From Methanobacteriota archaeon (GTDB lineage: Archaea; Thermoplasmatota; Poseidoniia; Poseidoniales; Thalassarchaeaceae), in NCBI GenBank assembly GCA_016845365.1, contig JAERST010000022.1, positions 1-64,000 on the forward strand: a stretch of DNA of 64,000 nt, in the 5' to 3' direction. This document shows positions 20,401-29,298 of the stretch, piece after piece. Each line of letters begins with the position of its first letter. The first letter of the stretch is position 1. The notes below the pieces were generated by a model, which worked only from the letters and a program-made list of their open reading frames with translations, was not told the DNA's origin and made no database searches. The position numbers and the translations under genes are program-made.

Positions 20401-23400
20401 CCGGATACAGATAGATGTTCACCGAGTCATTCTTGCCGTCCACATCGAGGGTAGCTTCGCTTGCATTTAGCCAATCGAGATCGGTGGTAAACGTCCAGTT
20501 ACCTTGAGGCAGAACTGTGTTGAAAGCGCCGAGTTCGTTGACGTTGATCGTCCATACTGCTTCGATGGTCTCGTGTGTTGCGTAGACCTTGACAGGCTCC
20601 CAGCCGTTGATATCGAAGGTGTAGTGGTTGCCCAGACGATTGATGTTCAGGGCACCGGTAACTTCGCTACCTGGCCGTGCGACCATGGTTACGTTCTCCA
20701 TGTCTTCTGTGACTGTGAAGCGGGTTCCATTGACGACGTTCATCACGCCCGCTTGTACAGTCGCATCGACCACCGCTCCAATCGGCAGAATGACGTTGAA
20801 TACACCCTGACCATCGGTATTGGAGGTGGTCGAGAAACCATCCCAGTGGAAGACCACAGGTACATGCTCGATAGGCTCAGCCTCATCGATTGAACCCGGG
20901 GCTTCCTGACGAGTATCGTAAAGGACGATTCCAGTAACTGAAGTCGATTCGCGGAATGCGAATTCGAGGGATACATCGCTATCCAAGTCGATTTGTTCCC
21001 ACAGCTGCTCAGTTTCCGAAAGTGTGTGGCTGAGAATCCACTCGCCTTCACGTAATTCAGCGTAATACTCGCCGGTCTCATTATCGAAGACAACGTCGAC
21101 CGGAGCGTAGGATGTGTCGGTGCTCAACATTGTTAGGTCGAGGTCCGAGACTGGAGTCTCGCTTCCATTCGCTATGTGCGTGAGGGAGAATGTCAAGTCG
21201 AAGACAGTTGGAATTGGGCTTGGGAATTCGACTGTTGAATCGCTATTCGCATCGAAGATGTGCTCAATCTCGGCCTCGGTAAAGCCGTCTCCATCCATGT
21301 CGAGTTCAATGATGTACTCGCCGGGGACGACCGGACCGAAGGAGAACGAGCCGTTCTCATCGGGTGTCATCATACAAGGCGCGTAACCGACCTCGCTACA
21401 CTCTCCCAATGAGGTCGTATTGCCATCGGTTGTGCGCAGTAATACAGAATCTGTAATCGGGTTCTCATCGGTGTCTAGCAATTTACCGTTAACCATCCCA
21501 CCAGATACATCGATTTCGTGCAGAGAAGCAAGTCCCTCGAATGGGACGTTGAATCCATCATCAATCTCAACTCGAGTTCCATCAGAGAATACGACAGTTA
21601 CATCGTAATTACCAGGAATCGCGTCAATCATGTGGAAGGTTCCCTCCTGCACCATCGGTCCGCTGAAGTGGCCCTCGCCAGTGTAGGTTCCAGTTCCGTT
21701 CAGTGTACCGTAGGATTCGAGGTCCTCGTTGGATGCATCGATGGTGAATACACCTGCGCCCATGAGGGAAGATCCGTTGTGAATTTGTGAGAATGCAGAG
21801 GTGCCGTTCGAAGTGAATCGGCCAGTTGCGTTGACCGAACCATCGATGAGGAAATCTCCATCTGACAGTGTGCAGATTGAGAAGTTCTCTGGCATCGTAC
21901 CGTTCTCATTACAATCGCCATCGACCATGTCCTCTCCATCGATCACACCTGATAGTGTTCCACGGCCGGTGAACTCACCGTTGCCGGCGAGGCTGTGACC
22001 GTGGAGGATGGTCTGCATGTGTGTTCCAACGAAGTCGGAGACGGTCAGAATTCCATTGCTGGTGACCGAACCCTCACCGGTAAAGGTGACCTCTCCAATT
22101 CCTTGGAAGGCGAGGTCAGGTCCGCTGACTGTGCCTGTCGAGGTTTCCAGAACGATTGGCGTCAACTGAATCTCATCCCATGACGGGGTGAGTTCGACGA
22201 CAGCGTCAGTGATGGCTTCTCGGTCGAAGGAATTGTCGCCACTCCAGGAGAGGCGTCCAGTTGAGAAGGATGGTTCGACTAGAATGTTAGCCTCGACGTG
22301 GATTTCTCCATTCGAATGACCAGCCTCTCCTGAGACATTGACGATGGTCTCGGCGAGCCATTGGGCGCCCGAGACATTTCCTAGAATTCCGGTGATGTGA
22401 TTGACGTTGCGAGCCCCCGTGGTGGATTCTGTTGCAACATCTTGGAGCATTCCTCCTGAACCCGATTGTAATTGAGCTCGCGCGGCATCTAAATCAGGCT
22501 CGCCGAAGAAGGCGCTGACTCGAATTCGTCCTGCTGGAACTGTGTAAGAGAAATCACCATTCTCGTCCGCATCGGTCCAACCGATTGGAATCCAATAGGT
22601 TCGCTGATCTCTGTCGATGACAGTTCCGTTTTCGTCTGCGACTTCTTCGCCGCTGAATCCGTCGCGCTCGATGAGGATTCGAGCGTTTGGAACGGGTCCG
22701 ATTCCGTCGAGCTCGACGGTTCCTTCAATCGTCGCGCCACTGTAGTACTTGACTACCTTGACATTTGTATTCGCGCGACCAATTGCAGCGTACCCTCCAT
22801 CGAAGATGTCCGGTACGCTGTTGTTGTTCTCGTCAGGAGATGCGGTTCCATCATTATACCAATTTGCGATTACGAAGTGGTTCATCATCGCACCTGGCAG
22901 TGGGAAGGCATTCTCAAGCGAGGAATCGGGTGTTCCGCTGATGGCCCAAGTTGGACCAGGTTGAGCGGGGTCCTCGCTGAGCCCTAGGCTGGATGTTCCA
23001 TAGCCGACATAGATTCGTGCTACCATTGTCTCGAAGAAAGCCTCAGTCTGTCGGTATTCGATATCGACGAGGCGGATCATCTGAGTTGCATCTTCGAGGG
23101 CGCCCGACTGCTGTCGGACGACGTCGTTCATGTACTCCTGCTCGTACTTCTCTGCGCTCATCGGCAGGAGGTCCTGCTCGCCGCGTGCAGAGTGGTAGAG
23201 CGAAGCGATGTAGTCGTCTGGGTCGAGGCCAGATAGAGTCGTTGGAGCGTAGAAAATTCCAGTGGTCTGGCCACGGTGATAACTCGCATCTGCGTTGTAC
23301 ATTCCACCCAATGGGTAGAGCCTATCGTCGATTGCGAAGTATCGAATCTCGTTATTTCGAGTAATGGTCTGGCCGAGGCTTCCCTCGTAATCCTGAACTT

Positions 23401-26400
23401 CGTACTCGATTGTTGTCGTCAAGTCGTGATAGATATCGACGAGTTCTTCGAGGCTGAATCCAGCGATTAGGAAGGCTCGAGTCAGACCCAACTTGGCATT
23501 GACTCGGTGTAGGTTGGTAGACACGTCATCGAAATCCTCGATGAGGTCAGCGGTGTATCTGTAGCCACCGATTGCGTAGTGGCTGATGTCCTCCGTGTAT
23601 TCGGAGTGTGTACCGCGGGTTTGATTGAATAAAGCGCTGGCTGTAGAAGCATCAGAGGTTGCATTTCCTACCTGCTCACCGTTTTGGTAGACAAACCACA
23701 TCTTCTCTCCGGCTGGAAGGCCGTTCTCATCGAGTTGAGATCCGTAGAGCAGTTCAGTGACAGTTGAGATGACATCTCTTCCGACATTCCGCTCATTCAC
23801 ATCCTGTACCACCACAGCCATTGCTCGTGACTCGACAAAGGACTTGTCACCTGGTCCAAAGGACATTATTGCGGTGAATTCCTCAAGTTGTTCCTCAGTC
23901 AAGTGGTCGTTCAGAACCGCTGAGAATCCATCGGTGAATCCATCGCCGCCCGCGTACTTCTTGTCGCCTTGAGCGAGGGTGGCGATGAACATCGCCAGAG
24001 TATCCGCTTGGCTCGAAGAGAGGAGCATGGCACCACTGTTTGGAATACCCGACTGGAAGTTATCTGCAACCGTCGGGTGCTCACCGGAGTCAAGCGCTTG
24101 GAATCCGTAATCCCACCATGAGACGAATGCAGGTCGGTGGCCGAATGATTCGTCTGAATCCTGTTCAGATAGCCATTCGTAAGCCATATTCCAGCCTCCG
24201 CCATTGAATCCGGGGCCGAAGGTTCCCATGTACCAGCATCCGTTACCACAGGTTTGGGATGGGTTGTACGAGCTGCTGTCGAGTAGTGAGAGGCCCATTA
24301 CATCCAATCGTAGGACATCGGGAGTCAGGTCGTAGATCGTCTGGTCGACATCACCTGCAGCGGTCTCACCACGAGGGATACCAGAGTCGATTCCGTAGGT
24401 CACGTGCTGAGAAGCTACCAGCATGAAGACCAGAACAAGCGCTGGAATGAGTGGTTTCTTTGCGCTCGCAGGGCGAATCGACTTCCAGCGAGCGCGCGGC
24501 GTGCCGATTCCGGCACGGCGCCACTCCTTGACAAAGCCAGAGAAGTCAGCCATATTCCATAATGCGGCGATGCCGATTGAACCAGCAACGGCCATCGCCG
24601 GTGTCGCGTTGAAGATAAATCGGCCAGCGGACCAAGCCATGTAGGCTGCGATTAGCGCCCAAATTCCAACGAGGGACAATCCCTGCTTTTCGCTGCGTGC
24701 ACCACGCCACAATGCGACGAAGGCAAAACCGAGAGCAATCAGAGTGACAACAGGCCCGTACGAGGCGAATAGAACACCACGGCTGGGCGCTTGAGCCTCA
24801 CCGATTGTACCGAAGATTTTGTTCTTGGAGAAGTAGAATCCACCAGTGAAGAGAATGTCCCAGCCGTCGTAAATCTCAGCGGTCTGGAGAATCCACAGCA
24901 AGGCGAGGATACCGCCAAACAGAACAGCACCGCTGCCCAAAACCAGCAACCACGGCTTATCGCGGAAGCTCGAAGCCACCCAGCCCAGAGCGAAGGTGAA
25001 TCCGACGATGTAGAACATCGGTTGGAATCCACTAGGAGCCCAAAGCAGGTTCAAGCCCGGCCAAATGTAGAACGGTAGTGGGATGATGAAAGTAGTCAAC
25101 ATCATCTGTAGCGCCGCCGAAGTAAGCGGCAAACTATCTCTGCGGCGGAACATGTTCAAGACAATCTGAGCCGCGAAAGCAAGGAAGAGAATTCCAGGAC
25201 CGTAAACGAATCCTTTCCATCCCAAAGCAACGGTCGAGAAGCTGATTCCAGCCAGTGTAGCGTAGGCCATCACAGTGGGGTTCCTCTGCCACATCTCACG
25301 AATACCAGCAATCAGATAGAGCGGATTTGGATTTGGATTGCGGAAAATCCGCTCGCTGCCAATCCCATTCAGAGCGCGTATCCAGAAGTAGAACGCAAGC
25401 GTCAGGAATAGTAGTGCGAACGAGTCGTGGTCAGCCAGACCGAAGGTGGAGTGGCTGATGTGTCCGGGCATCAAAGCCATCAGCCAAGCGGCGATGACTC
25501 CTGCCTGAGCGCTGTGAAGGCGAGTCGCGATTCCAGCGACTGGCAGAACGATTAGAGCGCCGAAAATCGCGGGGAATCCAGCTACAGACCACCAAACCAC
25601 CTCATCTGCGGGAGCTCCGGTAACCCATTCCAAGGCCAAGCCACCGAGGGCCAAGCACCAGGAGAACAGAGGGGGTCGTGGGTTGATTCCGCCAGTTGGG
25701 TAGGCTCTGTCAGCATCGAAGATGAAGTGAGCTCGCTCTGCAACGATATAGTCCACAACGCGCTTCATGTACCACGGGTCAGACCCGCCAGTCATGTCCC
25801 AAAGGCCTGTGATATTCGCATTCATCGCCGGCAAAACATTCCAACCCGTTCGGATTAGGAATCCAATGATTACCGCTGAACCGACGAGAATCATGTAGGA
25901 ATTCTGTTGCCACCATTTGCGGAATTCGCTCGGTTCGCGGCGCGGCGCGATATCACCGAAGTATCCACGCGCCGCGAAGACGATTCCAATCGCGTTCAGC
26001 CAGAAGGCAATAATCACCCAAGACATTGCACCGAGGAAGTCGCTTCCAGAGAGGAAGGAAAGCCCCTCTGGCAAATCGTTGCCAATCTCGACGAGGTGAG
26101 CGAAGGTGTAGACAATCCAATTCGCAGCGACGAGTGCGCCGAGAACGTGCCATCGCTCAGCTCGGCAAAATGCAACGAATAGAACGACTACTGAAGCAAC
26201 GAAGGCGTAGACGCTTCCGAGGTAATGATGCTCCTCGAAGACAGCAGCGTCTGAAATTGTCGCTAGCCAAAGTAGAGGAATCAAGTTCACAACGAGAAGA
26301 ATTGCTCCAGTAATCAGAATGTCGCGGTGCTCGGCGAGGTCGATCTTTGATGGCAGGTGGGAGAATAGCGAACCCTCGCCGGCATCGTAGAGGACACCTC

Positions 26401-26959
26401 GGAAGGCGATTGCTAGAATTGTCCCAAGCATCATCGAAGCGGCCCAGAATGCAAAGAAATTCGCAGCCATGCCAGCTCGTTGAACATCGATTAATTGGGC
26501 CTGAATATCGCCAGTTAGTTCTGGCATGCTCGCCGCATAGGAAACGCCGATGTGGAATGCGGCGACCATGGTGAACAGAATCGTAGCCTCTTCGTTGCGA
26601 TTCAATTTCACAAGAATGAGAGTTGAAAGAGCAACGAAGGCAAACGTTGTCGCCATTACAGCATCGATCAATCCGAACGACTCCGCAGCAAGAGGTATCA
26701 CTGCGAAGACAAGAGCGACTACAGGAGCGCGCTGAGCGACTGAATCATCAGGGAGGGCAAATACCCAGATCCTTCCTAGTACAGCCGCTGCAGCGGCTGC
26801 AACAGGAAGGATGACCAACTTTCCAGTATCAATCATCGCATCGTCAGCGAGGGATGTGGCTGTCATGAAGAGCAGAAGTAATCCTGCAAGTGCCACTGGG
26901 GCCGAAGCCAGACCTAGAGTCTGGGCGACACCCCTCGCATTCCCGTTTTCGTTAGACAT
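17450..26959 (-). CDS. aglB: Giant oligosaccharyltransferase STT3/AglB (3169 aa) with a long C-terminal extracellular extension and terminal TM
   Basis: Polytopic N-terminus; GGSDPWYMKRVVDYI acceptor/DxD-like region; WWDYG catalytic motif at 24104-24118; then carboxypeptidase-regulatory-like/Ig-like repeats; C-terminal TM VIGVILAGLLILVAWYF. SD GGTGATG precedes the ATG. Confidence 0.93.
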   Translation of the reverse strand: MSNENGNARGVAQTLGLASAPVALAGLLLLFMTATSLADDAMIDTGKLVILPVAAAAAAVLGRIWVFALPDDSVAQRAPVVALVFAVIPLAAESFGLIDAVMATTFAFVALSTLILVKLNRNEEATILFTMVAAFHIGVSYAASMPELTGDIQAQLIDVQRAGMAANFFAFWAASMMLGTILAIAFRGVLYDAGEGSLFSHLPSKIDLAEHRDILITGAILLVVNLIPLLWLATISDAAVFEEHHYLGSVYAFVASVVVLFVAFCRAERWHVLGALVAANWIVYTFAHLVEIGNDLPEGLSFLSGSDFLGAMSWVIIAFWLNAIGIVFAARGYFGDIAPRREPSEFRKWWQQNSYMILVGSAVIIGFLIRTGWNVLPAMNANITGLWDMTGGSDPWYMKRVVDYIVAERAHFIFDADRAYPTGGINPRPPLFSWCLALGGLALEWVTGAPADEVVWWSVAGFPAIFGALIVLPVAGIATRLHSAQAGVIAAWLMALMPGHISHSTFGLADHDSFALLFLTLAFYFWIRALNGIGSERIFRNPNPNPLYLIAGIREMWQRNPTVMAYATLAGISFSTVALGWKGFVYGPGILFLAFAAQIVLNMFRRRDSLPLTSAALQMMLTTFIIPLPFYIWPGLNLLWAPSGFQPMFYIVGFTFALGWVASSFRDKPWLLVLGSGAVLFGGILALLWILQTAEIYDGWDILFTGGFYFSKNKIFGTIGEAQAPSRGVLFASYGPVVTLIALGFAFVALWRGARSEKQGLSLVGIWALIAAYMAWSAGRFIFNATPAMAVAGSIGIAALWNMADFSGFVKEWRRAGIGTPRARWKSIRPASAKKPLIPALVLVFMLVASQHVTYGIDSGIPRGETAAGDVDQTIYDLTPDVLRLDVMGLSLLDSSSYNPSQTCGNGCWYMGTFGPGFNGGGWNMAYEWLSEQDSDESFGHRPAFVSWWDYGFQALDSGEHPTVADNFQSGIPNSGAMLLSSSQADTLAMFIATLAQGDKKYAGGDGFTDGFSAVLNDHLTEEQLEEFTAIMSFGPGDKSFVESRAMAVVVQDVNERNVGRDVISTVTELLYGSQLDENGLPAGEKMWFVYQNGEQVGNATSDASTASALFNQTRGTHSEYTEDISHYAIGGYRYTADLIEDFDDVSTNLHRVNAKLGLTRAFLIAGFSLEELVDIYHDLTTTIEYEVQDYEGSLGQTITRNNEIRYFAIDDRLYPLGGMYNADASYHRGQTTGIFYAPTTLSGLDPDDYIASLYHSARGEQDLLPMSAEKYEQEYMNDVVRQQSGALEDATQMIRLVDIEYRQTEAFFETMVARIYVGYGTSSLGLSEDPAQPGPTWAISGTPDSSLENAFPLPGAMMNHFVIANWYNDGTASPDENNNSVPDIFDGGYAAIGRANTNVKVVKYYSGATIEGTVELDGIGPVPNARILIERDGFSGEEVADENGTVIDRDQRTYWIPIGWTDADENGDFSYTVPAGRIRVSAFFGEPDLDAARAQLQSGSGGMLQDVATESTTGARNVNHITGILGNVSGAQWLAETIVNVSGEAGHSNGEIHVEANILVEPSFSTGRLSWSGDNSFDREAITDAVVELTPSWDEIQLTPIVLETSTGTVSGPDLAFQGIGEVTFTGEGSVTSNGILTVSDFVGTHMQTILHGHSLAGNGEFTGRGTLSGVIDGEDMVDGDCNENGTMPENFSICTLSDGDFLIDGSVNATGRFTSNGTSAFSQIHNGSSLMGAGVFTIDASNEDLESYGTLNGTGTYTGEGHFSGPMVQEGTFHMIDAIPGNYDVTVVFSDGTRVEIDDGFNVPFEGLASLHEIDVSGGMVNGKLLDTDENPITDSVLLRTTDGNTTSLGECSEVGYAPCMMTPDENGSFSFGPVVPGEYIIELDMDGDGFTEAEIEHIFDANSDSTVEFPSPIPTVFDLTFSLTHIANGSETPVSDLDLTMLSTDTSYAPVDVVFDNETGEYYAELREGEWILSHTLSETEQLWEQIDLDSDVSLEFAFRESTSVTGIVLYDTRQEAPGSIDEAEPIEHVPVVFHWDGFSTTSNTDGQGVFNVILPIGAVVDATVQAGVMNVVNGTRFTVTEDMENVTMVARPGSEVTGALNINRLGNHYTFDINGWEPVKVYATHETIEAVWTINVNELGAFNTVLPQGNWTFTTDLDWLNASEATLDVDGKNDSVNIYLYPDPSYVEIDFFLDYNNDNDAANGTPVEYRFSIVPEGNSAGLTVDVEADGSEWISDGLARVPVEAGSYRIDVELSNARASDLFGTRIMTGNAYFEIGFGGEVVSRSIGFDPEWRVDLTFTNESGGPLADQTVKFIDTDNRNDILSRKTDMNGSLIDHLPASTWIVVVDSVTTSEGVEEGARTLITVSEENAEDVHTISTSEKATFTVRVTDEAGVALEGMDLILTSNDELGRVHLDFTDASGESQGSITSGSWNIELNQTDDRTRYVIESVELVDGGLTSGDNGVIEIVARTDVDMTGTIFWDHDDDDDADVGEGVPDVEIHMTSEGEENITLMTDSTGGWSVFVPKDSTWHVSTMREGFSEENMSVAMNAPNSVEIELTAGVVPVWGNVSHADLDSIGDDVQLILIPTSGLVRDRVVPDKVYDEGVWTGEWTSSVEPGNWVLRATLEASNLVGMARVVADISDGGNVDVDLVHGGWLHLSTEWLDFGGDQHDLSETDLEGADIVDEPEFIISSGAGIRWDAILAEDGGISILMPSGMMEVEGGFSVDQMNRTMEYTAGKSINIPASGTDLTASVTQDLIFVRIANHTINATITAVAGAELSNEGQLDDVSASLGDEDEYTPVEFTLSLDYLGHESVSTYTVVGNIAGTDGQHWHVEAWDPSEENWTAQFSFEFGLDSNNSTTYEDLRLRVSPANASTAHSLEDGHTVMFMFASSDGYHFEQEVIVRVPQIHGFEVREPLLEVYGIRPGEELQIPILFTNTGNGDERFEFTFDDSQLPMYWSRTGATSHTLGGFIETTHTITVIAPLNATGDEEFTITMGVKDKANNSYPDLAIRVKTSLPVLEIIEIHEGTEPTYGSSHMFSVVVENTGLVDANAVTVNGTVRGTNVSTSVTNDVPAGHEVVFYIEIDLGDFGPGQEWFDFEISSDGQEFGEDPETSSKRFTLKAPAVESDTPTTVIGVILAGLLILVAWYFTRSGSRRPGAPF

Positions 26960-27041
26960 CGTTTCATCACCGTCTATGTGCAGCCTGAAGGCTCAGCGTC
27001 GCGCCGACCTAAAGTCCTGTTATAACCGTTCTCGGATGTCA

Positions 27042-27056
27042 CGCTACGTAGTAGCG
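27042..27056. promoter_or_regulatory. Hairpin CGCTAC-GTA-GTAGCG
   Basis: Perfect inverted repeat between purD 3' end and the STT3 gene start. Confidence 0.7.
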
Positions 27057-27080
27057 GCACTGCAATTGAGAATATGGGTT

Positions 27081-28349
27081 TCAAAGTGCTCGATACGCGA
27101 TGTCACGTCGGTGATGAGAGCCCTCGAGTTCTATCTCGTCGACGACGGCATAGGATGCCTCCACAGCAGTCGCTAAGTCGTTGGCAATCGCCGTCGCTGA
27201 AAGGACTCGGCCACCGCTTGAAAGGAGCTTCCCAGAGTCGTCGATTTGGGCGCCTGCGAGGTGGACGAAGGCGTGTATTTCCCCTTCGTCGAGGACCGTA
27301 TTTGCCCCGTGGATTTCACGATTGGTTTGTGATGGCCCGGGATATCCCTCGGATGCCACTACAACGGTGACTGCGGACTTGTTAGAGAAAATGGGTTCGA
27401 GGCTACTGATTCGACCCTCGGCAGCTGCGAGTAGCATCATGCCGAGGTCGCTCTCGATTAGTGGAATAGTCACTTGAGTTTCGGGGTCGCCGAAGCGGAC
27501 GTTGTATTCGACGACGCTCGGCGCTCCGTCTTCATCGATCATCAATCCAACATAGAGTACCCCGCGATATGGAGTCTCTTGATTGCGAAGGTGGTGGTGC
27601 ATCGGTTCGACGATTTCATCGATTGCTCGCTGACGAACCGCAGGGGTGACGACGGGGGCGGGAGCATAGGCACCCATCCCTCCGGTATTCGGGCCCGTGT
27701 CACCCTCGCCTACTCGCTTGTGATCTTGACTTGCGGGCAAGCAGATGTATCCAGATTCGTCCATGATGACGAGCATCGAGGCTTCTTCTCCAGAGAGAAA
27801 TTCCTCGAGAAGGACGAATCCGTCAGATTCGATTGAATCCAAAATGAACGACTCCGCCTCTACCGCGTCCTCGGTCACAACAACACCCTTGCCTGCAGCC
27901 AGAACATCGCGTTTGATGACCCAAGGCGGTGCGAACCGCGCTAGCCCCGCCTTGACATCCGAATCAGAATCAAGAATCTGCACACCACCGGTAGGAATCC
28001 CAAGTTCCTCCATTACCCTCTTGGCGTGCAATTTCGAACCCTCGAGTTCAGCACCGGCCGAGTGCGGGCCGAAACTAGCAATCCCAACCCCACGCAATCG
28101 GTCGGATAAACCAGCGACCAAAGGAGCCTCAGGGCCGACTACGACTAAGTCCACTTCGAGTTCCTGTGCCAGAGTTACGACGCCTTCCACATCGGTCGCT
28201 GAAACCGCATGGTTCGCCCCAACCAGCGTCGTCCCAGCATTCCCCGGGCAGGTGTGGACTGAGCCTACTGACTCGCTCTCCGCCAGCCCGATAGCAAGTG
28301 CATGTTCGCGGCCGCCGCCACCGACGATGAGCACCGTCATCCCAGCCAT
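27081..28349 (-). CDS. purD: Phosphoribosylamine--glycine ligase
   Basis: MAGMTVLIVGGGGREHALAIGLAES... ATP-grasp; VGPEAPLVAGLSDRL; GPNTGGMGAYAPAP; YNVRFGDPETQ. Confidence 0.97.
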   Translation of the reverse strand: MAGMTVLIVGGGGREHALAIGLAESESVGSVHTCPGNAGTTLVGANHAVSATDVEGVVTLAQELEVDLVVVGPEAPLVAGLSDRLRGVGIASFGPHSAGAELEGSKLHAKRVMEELGIPTGGVQILDSDSDVKAGLARFAPPWVIKRDVLAAGKGVVVTEDAVEAESFILDSIESDGFVLLEEFLSGEEASMLVIMDESGYICLPASQDHKRVGEGDTGPNTGGMGAYAPAPVVTPAVRQRAIDEIVEPMHHHLRNQETPYRGVLYVGLMIDEDGAPSVVEYNVRFGDPETQVTIPLIESDLGMMLLAAAEGRISSLEPIFSNKSAVTVVVASEGYPGPSQTNREIHGANTVLDEGEIHAFVHLAGAQIDDSGKLLSSGGRVLSATAIANDLATAVEASYAVVDEIELEGSHHRRDIAYRAL

Positions 28350-28477
28350 GTCTAGGCGGCCAGTGCGCGAAGGAGATAATGCATTCCGCCGCAATCTCTC
28401 GTGCGAACTAGAGGTAGCCAAACAAAATTCAGAGCTCAGAAGACCAGTTTCCGCTCATGAAGATACCGATTTACAGC

Positions 28478-29164
28478 CTAGTAAGGAACCGATTTCCATC
28501 CCAATTTGTAACCGAGAACATTGAACGAGCGATGAATCACCGGAGTCAACAATACGAGCCCGACAATCGCAGTATGCAAATCCTCGTGCATCATCGCTTC
28601 GCCGCCATACAAAATCGCAGCCGCGGCGAAAATAAACACTGCAAAAGGAAGCGTGTCGAGCAGAGGGGCTTTGGAACTAACCTCACCCTCGCGCTTGAGC
28701 CCGCGCCGTCGCTTGACAAAGGAGCCAGCCATGTCTCCGAGCATACACGCGAAACCAAGCGTAAACCCAACCACGAAAGCAGCCCCCCACTCGCCGCCGA
28801 TCCAGAACCAATCCCCAGAATCGGCGGTCAAAATAGGGTCGATGAAAGGACGACTAGAAGCCAAGCCTTGGCCATTCCATATCGCGTGCGCGAGCATTAC
28901 GAGGAGCCCGGAAAGTGTTGCCCCACCGAATAGCCCCTCCCAAGATTTGCCATCTCCGAGAAGTCGATTTCCATCCGCGTGGACTCGCCCCCCGTCGATT
29001 TTGTGGTTCGAAAAACCCAACTTCTCCGGTAGCCACTTGCCGAAGAGCATCGCCCCGGTATTGGCCAGATAAGCGGGCCCGAAGATGATCAGAACCGTCA
29101 GCAGATTCAGAGCGAATTCTGAGGGCCCAGAAGCGGGGAAGGATAAGGCCGACAGGTCGGTCAT
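28478..29164 (-). CDS. carS: CDP-archaeol synthase (CarS/DUF46)
   Basis: LNLLTVLIIFGPAYLANTGAMLFGK; DGGRVHADGNRLLGDGKSWEGLFGG; FACMLGDMAGSFVKRRRGLKRE. Likely start MTDLSAL at 29164. Confidence 0.93.
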   Translation of the reverse strand: MTDLSALSFPASGPSEFALNLLTVLIIFGPAYLANTGAMLFGKWLPEKLGFSNHKIDGGRVHADGNRLLGDGKSWEGLFGGATLSGLLVMLAHAIWNGQGLASSRPFIDPILTADSGDWFWIGGEWGAAFVVGFTLGFACMLGDMAGSFVKRRRGLKREGEVSSKAPLLDTLPFAVFIFAAAAILYGGEAMMHEDLHTAIVGLVLLTPVIHRSFNVLGYKLGWKSVPY

Positions 29165-29298
29165 CGGCGGCCCCATCCATTCATGCGAGATGAACTCTCG
29201 GTTAGCTGAACTTGTTCTTGTGTGAGCCGAATTATAACTCAATTTACTCGCTCATGCCGCCGATTGCTATATTGGCGGCTCGACGCACGAATGGGTCG

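Noticed and set aside
27745-28524. 259-aa plus-strand ORF
   Set aside because: Antisense to purD, low complexity, no recognisable domain.
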